Shown: in pieces, positions 16,801 through 24,182 of the stretch
Position numbering within the stretch: position 1 is the stretch's first letter
Layout: every line of letters starts with the position of its first letter
Source of the DNA: JAKACA01 sp963735115
Lineage (GTDB): Bacteria > Actinomycetota > Acidimicrobiia > Acidimicrobiales > Bog-793
Direction of reading: 5' to 3'
Length of the DNA: 64,000 nucleotides
Assembly: GCA_963735115.1 (NCBI GenBank)
Contig: CAVTJR010000002.1
Span: 186,001-250,000 of the forward strand
The notes under the pieces: generated by a model
Database searches by the model: none
The model's input: the letters and a program-made list of their open reading frames with translations, nothing else
Told to the model about the DNA's origin: nothing
Made by a program: the position numbers and the translations under genes

Positions 16801-16945
16801 GGTCGCCCTCTGCGAAGATCGTCTCGCCGAATTCGAACGACCGCGGTTGGAACAGCCGTGTCACGAGCTCGCTCAATGCCGGCGGCAGGCTGGCGAGAAA
16901 GGGCAGGCGCCGGATCGCCTCCTCATCCTCTGTCAGCTCGCTCAC
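13853..16945 (-). CDS. Peptide exporter: two cNMP-binding domains + C39 peptidase + ABC transporter
   Basis: Single-chain exporter of 1030 residues predicted to cut double-glycine leaders and pump the core out. Domains in order: cNMP-binding domain 1 (about 15-130), cNMP-binding domain 2 (about 145-260), a basic linker, C39 peptidase (about 318-445) with C327 in QLDEMDCGVACL, H400 in AEHWVVL and D416 in IADPA, six-helix membrane domain (about 465-760), and nucleotide-binding domain (about 785-1020) with GRSGSGKTT, LSGGQ and LLFDEATSALD. All catalytic residues are present. GTG 16945 overlaps the stop of the upstream PpiC-like gene. Two N-terminal cNMP domains ahead of C39 are unusual and suggest allosteric control by a nucleotide or related ligand. 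Confidence 0.93.
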   Translation of the reverse strand: MSELTEDEEAIRRLPFLASLPPALSELVTRLFQPRSFEFGETIFAEGDRPDGMYVLVAGTVRVLVDHDGQEITVARLGRGEWFGETSLLDGSARTATVRASEATRLLFLDRLVFDSLLEIHPEVRDAFGDQARIETLHRFLRTHVAFEDLSLQAATAMFPRLEAIGVAEGEIVVQEGDPGGAMYFVEDGRLEATVGSDSDVRVAGFLRTGDIFGERSLVTGEPRVATVRALTGARLLKLDQAGFHELAEQFPGFAKRVGEMASGRDFRAEARIPLDFRHEILPAGLAETPRVDAPVEAAPQAKARPGGRARRRKRFPFVQQLDEMDCGVACLSMIAKWYGIDVSTSWLRDVADTGPAGTTLRGLAAAGGRIGLEVVPIKASRDRLDELGLPAIIHWDAEHWVVLARLDTNRVEIADPAVGIVATSRDELVKHWDGYTAQVAPTGAALDVPGGAPNMRWLRPFLLAHRRTLLIAVALALVAAAGEVALPLIVQYVVNDVVNKSSVSAIDLLGLGILGLAVAGTAASLFQGLVLVDATTRFDSDTLDFITERLLGLPMSYFASRRIGDIERRLTGVREIRRIVVQQGIQALSAVTQVVVGVGIMFALSPLLALAFIVVMPVYLLVMRYSTHRLRPLYASLEESFGRYASDQIDLLKGIETVKSTGTEDGLRRRLQGAFADLMNRTASSYRVIAGYGSLVQLVSVLTYGVFVFLGALLVHSGHLHVGAYVAFTVLVLMITGPLVFLLDAWDDVQVSTVLLNRIADVLEHEPEQGYDTSRLESVPTLEGRVQLRQVSYRPADAEEPILAEIDLDVSPGTTVAIVGRSGSGKTTLLRLLAGLIEPTSGAILYDRADSRSLRYGDLRRQVGFVLQQPYVFATSIAENIALGAHPVDIEAVRSAAEIADLADLVERLPLGYETPVGDRGLPLSGGQAQRLAIARALYRRPPVLLFDEATSALDTESEAIVKRNIDRLLEGRTAFVVAHRLSTIRNADVIVVLERGRLAEKGTHDELLARRGIYFYLYSQQLSASEEA

Positions 16946-18010
16946 AGCGGCGGCACCACGTGGGCACGCCCCGCCGCCACGCGATCGAGGGCCTCCGCGA
17001 GCAGCTCATTCACGGCGTCCTGGCGGATGGCGGGGTCGTCGAGAGAGGGCAGTCTGCGCTCGCAGAGCCACAGCACCTGAACAGCATCCCCGCTCTCGAG
17101 CGGACCGAGCGCCTCCCCCGGCATGGCTCCGGCGAGCAGCGCCGCCGCCGCTGCCGGTACCCGGTCACGTCGGAGATCGTGGTGCTCCAACCGCCGATTG
17201 GCGCGGCTGGCGATCTCCCCCGGGGCGAGGCCGTCCTCGCGCGAGCAGAGCATGGCCTCGCTTGCGGCCGCACGCGTCGGCAACCAGAATCTCGTCGAAA
17301 ACAAAGCGCACCCAGTCGCCGACGTGATCGGCCACTCGGGCGGCAACGGCGTCGTCGGAGCTGTAGCGCTGCTCTGCCTCCGAGAGCGCCTGTTGCCTCG
17401 ACCGCAGCACGCACAGGCGATCGGCGCACCATCTCGTGTCGAGGATCCCGAGCGACGGCAGGGCGGCAGCCAGCTGGGCGGCGGTCATCTGGAGGGTGGC
17501 AACCTCACCTGACGGGGCTGGGTCTGGCTCCGCAAAGCCGTCGCCAGCCAACAAGCCAGCCGCCCAGTAGCGCTCCGCCTCGTCAGCCACCTTGCGCCAC
17601 CAGCCATTACAGGCGAGATCGACCGTGAGCGCCGCCTCCAGCTCGTCTGGCGCGAGAGGCGCCGCCACGGCCTCGACCGGGGATCGTCCCGCAAGCGAGC
17701 GGCGAAGATGGCTCTCCCACTGCGCCGTCGTCAGCTGGCGGCTCGCCAGCCAAGCTCTGAAGTCCTCACCGCTCTGCAGCCGATTCGCTTGGCGAAAGGC
17801 GACAGCCTCGGTCCGCACATCCGCTCGACTGGGGTCCACCTGCCTGCCCTGCAGCGCTTCGAGCGCACGAGCCGTCTCAGTCCTCGCATCCTCCAGCAAC
17901 CCGGTGGCGGCGCCGATGAGCAGCAATTCGCCGTAGGTGACCGTCTCGTCGGCGAGACGGAGCGCCACGTCGTCGAGCAGCGGCCACATGAGGAAGGAAG
18001 TATGGTCCAC
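16942..18010 (-). CDS. PpiC/SurA-like protein of the peptide-export locus, apparent frameshift near 17268
   Basis: The first frame begins at GTG 18010 and resembles the N-terminal chaperone half of SurA/PpiC foldases (ETVTYGELLLIGAATGLL; LTTAQWESHLRRSLAG). Near 17268 (GACGCGTGCGG) the frame shifts +1 and continues as AASEAMLCSREDGL and so on to a stop at 16942 that overlaps the exporter start. Removing one base gives 355 residues. No signal peptide or membrane helix is visible, so it probably acts in the cytoplasm. I recall PpiC-related proteins described as putative peptide-maturation partners of such exporters, but could not verify this. Chaperoning of the precursor is an inference. Confidence 0.65.
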
Positions 18011-18055
18011 CGGCCATCCGCCTGCTCAGCCCGGACGGAGGCGCCTTCCGGGGCG

Positions 18056-19150
18056 TCAGGCAGCCCCGGTTGTTAAGAGGTCGTACAACGCCCCGTAGGC
18101 ACGCTCGAGGTCGGCGCGGACGACCCGCTCGCTGGCGGAGTGAGCCAGCGTGGGCTCCCCGGGCCCGAAGTTGACAGCGGGGATGCCTCGGGCGGCGAAG
18201 AAGCTCACGTCCGTCCAGCCGAGCTTGGCGCGGGGCGCGGCGGCTGAGGACGTGACGAGACGGCCGAGGAGCGGGTGACCGAGACCCGGAGGCGCCGCCC
18301 GGGCGGAGGCAGCCAGCGTCACGCGGTCGCCCAGGGTGGGATCGAGCGCCGGCTCGACGACGGCCGAAACGGCGGCGAACGCCTCCTCGACGCTCACGTC
18401 GGGTGCGAACCGGTGGTTGAGCACGAGGCGGGCGGCGTCGGGCACGACGTTGTTGGCGACCCCTCCCTCGACCGCCACGGCCTGCAGCGCCTCGCGGTAC
18501 TCGCAGCCGTCGATGACCGGCCGTCTCGCCTCGTAGGACGCCACCGCCGTCAGCACGGCGCCCAATCGGTGTATCGCGTTGACGCCCATCCACGGCCGGG
18601 CCGTGTGTGCCCGCTCGCCGCCGAGCTCGATCTCGACGCGGAGCACGCCCTGGCAGCCGGCTTCCACGACGGAGGCTGTCGGCTCGCCGAGAACAGCGGC
18701 GTCGGCTCTAAGCCATTCCGGGGCGTCTGCCTCGATCTGGCCGAGGCCGGAGTGCTCCTGGTCGACCTCCTCGCACACATAGGCGATGAACGTGACGTCG
18801 ACCGCCGGGGACACGACCCGCCGGGCGAGCTCGGCCATGACGGCGAGACCGCCTTTCATGTCCGCTGATCCGAGCCCATGGCAGATGTCGCCCTCCACGA
18901 CGGCGCGCTCGTTCCCGTTGGCGGGCACGGTGTCGAGATGTCCCGCCAGCATGAGTCGCAGCGGGCGCCCGAGGGCGGTCCGGGCGAGCACGTTGTTCCC
19001 CAGTCGCCTCACCTCGAGGTGACCACCCCCGGACAAGAGCGCCTCGATCCGGTCGGCGATCGCCGACTCGTCGTGGCTGAGCGACGGAATGTTGACGAGC
19101 TCTGCCGTCAAGGCGAGCAGGTCGGGTGGAGCTGCCGCAGCCGCCGTCAC
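18056..19150 (-). CDS. dapE: Succinyl-diaminopimelate desuccinylase DapE
   Basis: M20-family zinc hydrolase that releases succinate from N-succinyl-LL-diaminopimelate, 364 residues. Metal-binding and catalytic motifs are LMLAGHLDTVPANG (His and Asp), GLGSADMKGGLAVM (Asp) and AYVCEEVDQEHSG (the Glu-Glu pair). The lid domain has ERAHTARPWMGVNAIHR. GTG 19150 overlaps the dapD stop (GTGA, 19147-19150), rejecting the longer reading from 19651. Together with dapD, dapC and dapF it gives most of the succinylase branch of lysine and peptidoglycan precursor synthesis. The dapE stop lies 45 bases upstream of the peptide-export genes on the same strand. Confidence 0.94.
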   Translation of the reverse strand: MTAAAAAPPDLLALTAELVNIPSLSHDESAIADRIEALLSGGGHLEVRRLGNNVLARTALGRPLRLMLAGHLDTVPANGNERAVVEGDICHGLGSADMKGGLAVMAELARRVVSPAVDVTFIAYVCEEVDQEHSGLGQIEADAPEWLRADAAVLGEPTASVVEAGCQGVLRVEIELGGERAHTARPWMGVNAIHRLGAVLTAVASYEARRPVIDGCEYREALQAVAVEGGVANNVVPDAARLVLNHRFAPDVSVEEAFAAVSAVVEPALDPTLGDRVTLAASARAAPPGLGHPLLGRLVTSSAAAPRAKLGWTDVSFFAARGIPAVNFGPGEPTLAHSASERVVRADLERAYGALYDLLTTGAA

Positions 19151-19990
19151 GCCGACACCCCGTGGCTTCGCAGGATCTCGTTCAGCTGCGACTTGTCGTG
19201 GCGCTCGCCCTCGCTCAGGCGCCGCAGCACGAGCACGCACGGGAGGAAGAACTCGCCGCCCGGAAGCTCCCTCCGCCGCATGGCGCCCACGGCGACGGAC
19301 CACGGCGGCACGACGCCGCGGCTCAACTCCTCGCCCGTCTGGCCATCGACGACGGGAATCGACGGGTTGAGGAGCGTGCCTTCGCCCAGCACGGAGCCCC
19401 GTCCGATACGCGCTCCTTGCGTGATCATCGAGCGGCTGCCGATCAGCACGTCGTCTTCCACGATGACGGGCAGGGCGTTCGGCGGCTCCAGCACGCCGCC
19501 GATGCCGACGCCTCCCGAGAGGTGCACGCGCTCGCCGATCTGGGCGCACGAGCCGACCGTTGCCCACGTGTCGACCATCGTGCCCGCCCCCACCCGTGCG
19601 CCGATGTTGACGAAGCTCGGCATCAGGATCACGCCCCGATCGAGGAAGCACCCCCAGCGCGCACAGGCACCTGGCACTACGCGGACGCCGGCGGCGGCGA
19701 AATCGCGCTTCAGGGGCACCTTGTCGGCGTACTCGAAGGGCCCGAGCTCGATCGTGGACACCTCAGCGAGGAGGAACCACAACAGGATCGCCTGTTTCAG
19801 CCACTCGTTGACGACGGCGGTGCCGCCGCCGGGGCCGGATTCCGCCGGGCTGCACCTCGGCGACGCGGCACTCGCCCCGGTCGAGGAGTCCGATCGCTTC
19901 CCCCACGAGAGCGCGAGCCTCCCGGTCGGCGGGCGAGAGCTCCGAACGCCGGGCCCAGAGCTCTTCGATACGGGAACGAAGTCTGTCCAC
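19147..19990 (-). CDS. dapD: Tetrahydrodipicolinate N-succinyltransferase DapD, apparent frameshift near 19839
   Basis: Transfers succinyl from succinyl-CoA to tetrahydrodipicolinate. The N-terminal frame (GTG 19990, MDRLRSRIEELWARRSEL) runs to about residue 50. At GGCGGAATCC near 19838-19841 the frame shifts +1, and the remainder follows with VVNEWLKQAILLWF and IELGPFEYADKVPLKR. The left-handed beta-helix contains PSFVNIGARVGAGTMVDTWA and similar hexapeptide repeats. Deleting one base gives 280 residues, a normal length. The actinobacterial-type N-terminus matches what I expect for this enzyme. The end overlaps dapE. Confidence 0.92.
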
Positions 19991-20037
19991 GCCGCTGAAA
20001 CTAATGGCTGCAAGGCCGTCGGCTACGCTCCGCCCGC

Positions 20038-20877
20038 ATGCCAGACCGGAACCCGCCGACCGCTTCCGGCGCGGGCAGCGCCGTTCCCTCGCCGCTGCAC
20101 GATTACCTGTGCTCGCCCTTCACCGCCCTCGGCAAGACAAGAGACGTCTACCGGACCGGAAGCGGCCCGGCCGTCATCGTCATCAGTGAGATTCCCGGCA
20201 TCACGCCGAAAACGGCCGAATTCGGGCGTCGCGTCGCCTCGATCGGCTGTACGGCCGTGCTCCCGCACCTGTTCGGCACGCCCGGAGCGGAGCCGACGGC
20301 GGCGAATTCGATGAAGGTCGTGGCGCAGGCATGCATCAGCCGTGAGTTCGCGACGCTGGCGCGCCGGCGCACGAGCCCGATCACCGCTTGGCTGCGGGCG
20401 TTGGCGCGCTCGGCCCACTCCGAGTGCGGCGGGCCCGGAGTCGGCGCCATCGGCATGTGCCTGACCGGGGGTTTCGCTTTGGCGATGATGGTTGACGAGA
20501 TCGTCCTGGCGCCAGTGCTGTCACAACCGTCGCTGCCCTTCCCGCTCGGCGCCGAGCGCAAAGCTGACGTGGGCGTGAGCGACTCCGACCTTGCCCGCGC
20601 CCGGCAACGCTGTGAGGACGAGGACCTGTGCGTGCTCGGCCTTCGTTTCTCGGGCGACAGGGTCTCGCCGGCCGAGCGCTTTCAGCGCTTGCGGACCGAG
20701 CTCGGCGACCACTTCGTCGCCGTTGAGATCGACTCGTCCAGCAACAATTCGGAGGGCTACCGCAGCGCAGCTCACTCGGTGTTGACCGAGGACCTGCGCG
20801 ACGAGCCCGGCAGTGCCACGAGGGCGGCCCTCGATCAGGTGCTCGATCTGTTCAGGTCGAAGCTGCTGCCGCAGTAG
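20038..20877 (+). CDS. Dienelactone hydrolase family protein
   Basis: Cytoplasmic alpha/beta-hydrolase of 279 residues in the dienelactone hydrolase family. The nucleophile motif is GAIGMCLTGGFALAM with Cys as nucleophile (about residue 142), and VIVISEIPGITP near residue 50 is the strand carrying the family Glu. A His late in the sequence (SAAHSVLTEDL) would complete the triad. The substrate is unknown, since these enzymes hydrolyse a variety of lactones and esters. It starts at ATG 20038, eight bases after a TACGCT element. It is the only plus-strand gene between lexA and ftsH and converges on dapC with a 26-base overlap of 3' ends. Confidence 0.85.
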   Translation: MPDRNPPTASGAGSAVPSPLHDYLCSPFTALGKTRDVYRTGSGPAVIVISEIPGITPKTAEFGRRVASIGCTAVLPHLFGTPGAEPTAANSMKVVAQACISREFATLARRRTSPITAWLRALARSAHSECGGPGVGAIGMCLTGGFALAMMVDEIVLAPVLSQPSLPFPLGAERKADVGVSDSDLARARQRCEDEDLCVLGLRFSGDRVSPAERFQRLRTELGDHFVAVEIDSSSNNSEGYRSAAHSVLTEDLRDEPGSATRAALDQVLDLFRSKLLPQ

Positions 20878-22040
20878 AGCGCAGGAGACGTTCGCCCGCC
20901 AACTCGAGGCGATCGAGAGGCTGCACCATCGCCAAGCGGATGTGACGGGTGCCCGCTGGCCCGTAGGCATCGCCGGGGCTTCCGATGAAGCCACCCGCTC
21001 TGGCAAAGTACCGACCGAGGGCGAACGCCGGGCTGGCAGCGCCCAGCTCTGAGAGGAAGCGCTCCGGTACCGGAACCCAGAGATAGAACGACCCAGCCGG
21101 CAGGTCCACGGGGATGCCAGCCTCACCCAAACGGCTGGCAAAACGCTGCAGGCGCTCGAGGTAGACCACCCACTGCCGCTCGACGTGGGCGTCGTCTGAA
21201 AAGGCGACGGCGGCAGCGTGTTGCACGGGACCCGGCACCATGAAGCCGGCGTGGCGGCGGACGGCGGCGAGGTAGGCCACCAACTCCGGGTCCCCGGCGT
21301 AAACGCCGACGCGCAGGCCGGCCAGGTTCGACCGCTTCGAAAGCGAGTGCACCGCCACGACGCCGCCATCGCCGTGCTGCAGGATGGTCCTGCGGGCGCC
21401 GGCCCAGGTGAACTCCACATAACACTCGTCCGAGAAAATGGGGATGTCACGCGCCCTCCCCCACTCCGCCACGGCAGCGAGATCCTCCAGCTGACCGCCG
21501 GGGTTGGCCGGGCTGTTCACCCAGAGGCAGAGTGCGCGAGCGGCGTCTTCCTCGGCGACGGCTGCCAGATCCATGCCCCCGCCGCCGCCGGTCGGGACGG
21601 GGACGGCCCGGCAACCGGCAAGGATGGCCCCCATCTCGTAAGTCGGGTATGCGAGAGAGGGGCACAGCACCGTGTCGCGGGACGGGTCGCGAAGCCGCAG
21701 CCATTGGGGCACGCCGGCCACGAGCTCCTTCGTGCCGACACAGGCGGCGATGGCCGACACCGCCACGCTCACGCCGAGCCGGCGCTCCATCCAGCCGGCG
21801 GCCGCCTCCCGCATCTCGAGAAGATCCGAGCGAGGTGGGATAGCCGCGCTCGCTGCTGGAGTGGCCGAGGGCCTCCACGACTTCGGGGGGCGGCGGGTCG
21901 CACGGCGTCCCGATCGACAAATCCACGGCGCCGCCCTCGTGGGCCGAGGCGAGCTCGGAGAACTCGGTCAGCTTGTCGAACGGGTAGACGGGGGGCACAA
22001 ATCCCCCGGCTCTGCCCGTGGGGCGGCTCGCCACGCTCAT
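20852..22040 (-). CDS. dapC: N-succinyldiaminopimelate aminotransferase DapC, apparent frameshift near 21819
   Basis: Fold-type I PLP aminotransferase. The N-terminal frame (start 22040) has GFVPPVYPFDKLTEFSELA and AVDLSIGTPCDPPPPEV. At GGATCTTCTC near 21818-21821 the frame shifts +1. The rest begins MREAAAGWMERRLGV and contains VNSPANPGGQL, FSDECYVEFTW and the PLP lysine segment SLSKRSNLAGLRVG. Correction gives 395 residues. The enzyme is assigned to lysine synthesis because the same neighbourhood encodes DapD, DapE and DapF and because the N-terminus looks like actinobacterial DapC. Its start overlaps the hflX stop (ATGA). Confidence 0.9.
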
Positions 22041-23299
22041 CGTTTCACGAACTCCTCAAAACGTCGGATCCCCTCGTCGTCCAGCCTCGCGCGGATCTGG
22101 ACGGCTTCGCCTTCGTACGTCTCGTCGAGCACTTCGCCGTGGCGATGCAGCGCGGCCACGACGTCGCCGCGGGCAACTGGCACCGACAGCTCGACCGTTC
22201 GGTCGAAAGCGCGCAGCCGGTCGCCGACAGCGCGCAGCAGCTCGGGCACGCCCCGGCCCGTGAGGGCGGAGAACGCCACCGCCCCGGGGTAGGTGGCCGC
22301 AAGCCGAGCCGCCGCCCGCGGAGCACGGTCCGCCTTGTTGATCGCCAGCAGTTCGGGGACGTCGTTCGCCTCGATCTCGGTGAGCACGCTCCGGACCGCC
22401 TCGATCTGTCCGACCGGGTCGGTCGCCGAGCCGTCGACGACGTGCACGAGCAGGTCCGCCGTGCTCACGACCTCGAGAGTGGCGTGAAAAGCGTCCACGA
22501 GCAAGTGCGGCAGCTTCCGCACGAAACCCACTGTGTCGGAGAACAGCATGGACTCCCCGCCCGGGAGCTCGAGGCGCCGCGTCCTCGGGTCGAGGGTGGA
22601 GAACAAGCGGTTCTCGACGAGGACGTCCGCCGCAGTCAAGCGGTTCAGGAGCGTCGACTTGCCGGCATTCGTGTATCCGACGAGCGAGACCTCCCGATAC
22701 GCGCTGCGCGCCCGTGAGCGACGCTGGGTCCGCCGCGTCGCCTCCAGCACTTTCAGCTCCGCCTCGAGCTTGCGCATCCGCCGCGTGATCCGGCGGCGGT
22801 CCTCCTCGAGCTGTGTCTCGCCCGGTCCTCTCGTCCCGATGCGCCCCGCCTGCTGGGAGAGCGTGATCCCCCGGCCGCGCAGGCGGGGCAGGCGGTACTG
22901 CGAAAGCGCCAGCTCGACCTGGGCCTTGCCTTCCTCGGTACGGGCGTTCTGGGCGAAGATGTCGAGGATCACGGCGGTCCGGTCGATGGCCGTCCGCCCG
23001 AGCACCTTCTCGAGGTTGCGCTGCTGAGCCGGAGTGAGCTCGTCGTCGAACACGACCGTGTCGGCGTCGAGCGCCTCGGAGAGGCGGCGGAGCTCCTGCG
23101 CCTTGCCGTGACCGATGTAGGTGGCAGGGTCCGGCGTCTCCCGCCGCTGGATCACCCGGCCCACTTCGTCCGCCCCGGCGGTATCGACCAGCAGCGCGAG
23201 CTCGTCGAGGCTCGCCTCGACCTCCTCGGTCGTCCTCGGCCATGACACCACGCCGACGAGGATGATCTTCTCCCTGAAGCTCCGATCGATGAGGCTCAT
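22037..23299 (-). CDS. hflX: Ribosome-associated GTPase HflX
   Basis: GTPase that splits or rescues ribosomes under stress, 420 residues from ATG 23299 (MSLIDRSFREKIILVGV). The N-terminal HflX domain contains TYIGHGKAQEL and FDDELTPAQQRNLE. The glycine-rich linker is RGPGETQLEEDRRRI. The G domain has GYTNAGKSTLLNRL (G1), a switch region through FSTLDPRTRRLELP, DTVGFVRKLPHLLVDAF (G3) and INKADRAP (G4). The upstream 28 residues of the longest reading lack homology features and are excluded. It is located between dapF and dapC. Confidence 0.95.
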   Translation of the reverse strand: MSLIDRSFREKIILVGVVSWPRTTEEVEASLDELALLVDTAGADEVGRVIQRRETPDPATYIGHGKAQELRRLSEALDADTVVFDDELTPAQQRNLEKVLGRTAIDRTAVILDIFAQNARTEEGKAQVELALSQYRLPRLRGRGITLSQQAGRIGTRGPGETQLEEDRRRITRRMRKLEAELKVLEATRRTQRRSRARSAYREVSLVGYTNAGKSTLLNRLTAADVLVENRLFSTLDPRTRRLELPGGESMLFSDTVGFVRKLPHLLVDAFHATLEVVSTADLLVHVVDGSATDPVGQIEAVRSVLTEIEANDVPELLAINKADRAPRAAARLAATYPGAVAFSALTGRGVPELLRAVGDRLRAFDRTVELSVPVARGDVVAALHRHGEVLDETYEGEAVQIRARLDDEGIRRFEEFVKR

Positions 23300-23318
23300 G
23301 AGCGCCCCGGGGGGTTCG

Positions 23319-24182
23319 TCACCCGAGGGCGTCGATCTCAGACGGCGCCAGCTCGACCCGGAACACTCTGCTGGCCCGCCCACTCAGGTAGACCGAAGGG
23401 GTCAAGGTATCGTCGCCCTGCAGCTCGACCAGGAGCGTGCCACCTGGGTTGTGCACCTCCACCCGGGAGGAGACGAACCCGGCAGCCCGCGCCGCCGCTG
23501 CGGCCGCGCAGCTCCCCGTACCGCAGGCTTCTGTCAGCCCCACGCCACGTTCCCACACGAGGAGGTCGAGGCCGCCTCTGCCGTCGGGTGCGACGACTTC
23601 GACGTTCTGGCCGCCGGGCTCCGCCTGCTCGAGCGAGCGGCCGAGACTGGCGATGTCGACGCCCTCGAGCGACGGGCCCATCATGACGAGGTGCGGGTTG
23701 CCAGCGTCGACGCGGCGCGCCTCGAAGTCTCCGTCGAGCCCAGCGGCCTGCCGTGCCTCGCCCACTTTGAGGGCGCCCATTTCGGTCCGCATCGTCGCGG
23801 CTGCACCGTCGATGCGATCGAGCACGGTGACGAGCCGCGGGCCGGCGTCGGTGGAGACGAGCACCTCGGGACCGGGCACGCGCCCGGCATCGACGAGGGC
23901 GAGTGCCAGGCAGGCCAAGCCGTTGCCGCTCGTCTCCGCCCGACCGCCGTCGGCGTTTCGCAGCTCCATGGCGGCGTCAGGCGTGCGCCCGCCGCTGGAG
24001 GGAGGAGCCGGCCGCACGACCATGACGCCGTCAGCCCCGATGCCACGATGACGGTCGCAGACCGCCACGACGAAGTCGCCATCGAGCTCGTCTGTGCCCG
24101 GGAGCCCGGTCGGATCAACTGCGACGAGGAAATCGTTGCCGTATGCCTGGTACTTGAGGAGCGAGACGGCCGTCACTGTCAC
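23319..24182 (-). CDS. dapF: Diaminopimelate epimerase DapF with Ser at the first catalytic Cys position
   Basis: Interconverts LL- and meso-diaminopimelate, 287 residues. Conserved features are YQAYGNDFLVAVD at the N-terminus, CDRHRGIGADGVMVV, NADGGRAETSGNGLACLA, VDAGNPHLVMM and TEACGTGSCAAAAAA. The second catalytic Cys (EACGTG) is present. At the first catalytic position, where the usual motif is CGNG, the sequence reads SGNG (codon AGC), with the nearest Cys four residues after it. GTG 24182 overlaps the miaA stop (GTGA). Whether the Ser is lineage-typical, a sequencing change or a functional difference is not resolved. Confidence 0.9.
   Translation of the reverse strand: MTVTAVSLLKYQAYGNDFLVAVDPTGLPGTDELDGDFVVAVCDRHRGIGADGVMVVRPAPPSSGGRTPDAAMELRNADGGRAETSGNGLACLALALVDAGRVPGPEVLVSTDAGPRLVTVLDRIDGAAATMRTEMGALKVGEARQAAGLDGDFEARRVDAGNPHLVMMGPSLEGVDIASLGRSLEQAEPGGQNVEVVAPDGRGGLDLLVWERGVGLTEACGTGSCAAAAAARAAGFVSSRVEVHNPGGTLLVELQGDDTLTPSVYLSGRASRVFRVELAPSEIDALG

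Noticed and set aside
18056..19651. 531-residue dapE with a long Arg-rich N-terminus
   Set aside because: The first 166 residues overlap dapD in another frame. The GTG at 19150 in the GTGA overlap gives a normal DapE.
21218..22717. 499-residue plus-strand open frame across dapC and hflX
   Set aside because: It is antisense to two recognised genes, has biased Arg/His/Ala composition, and shows no motif.
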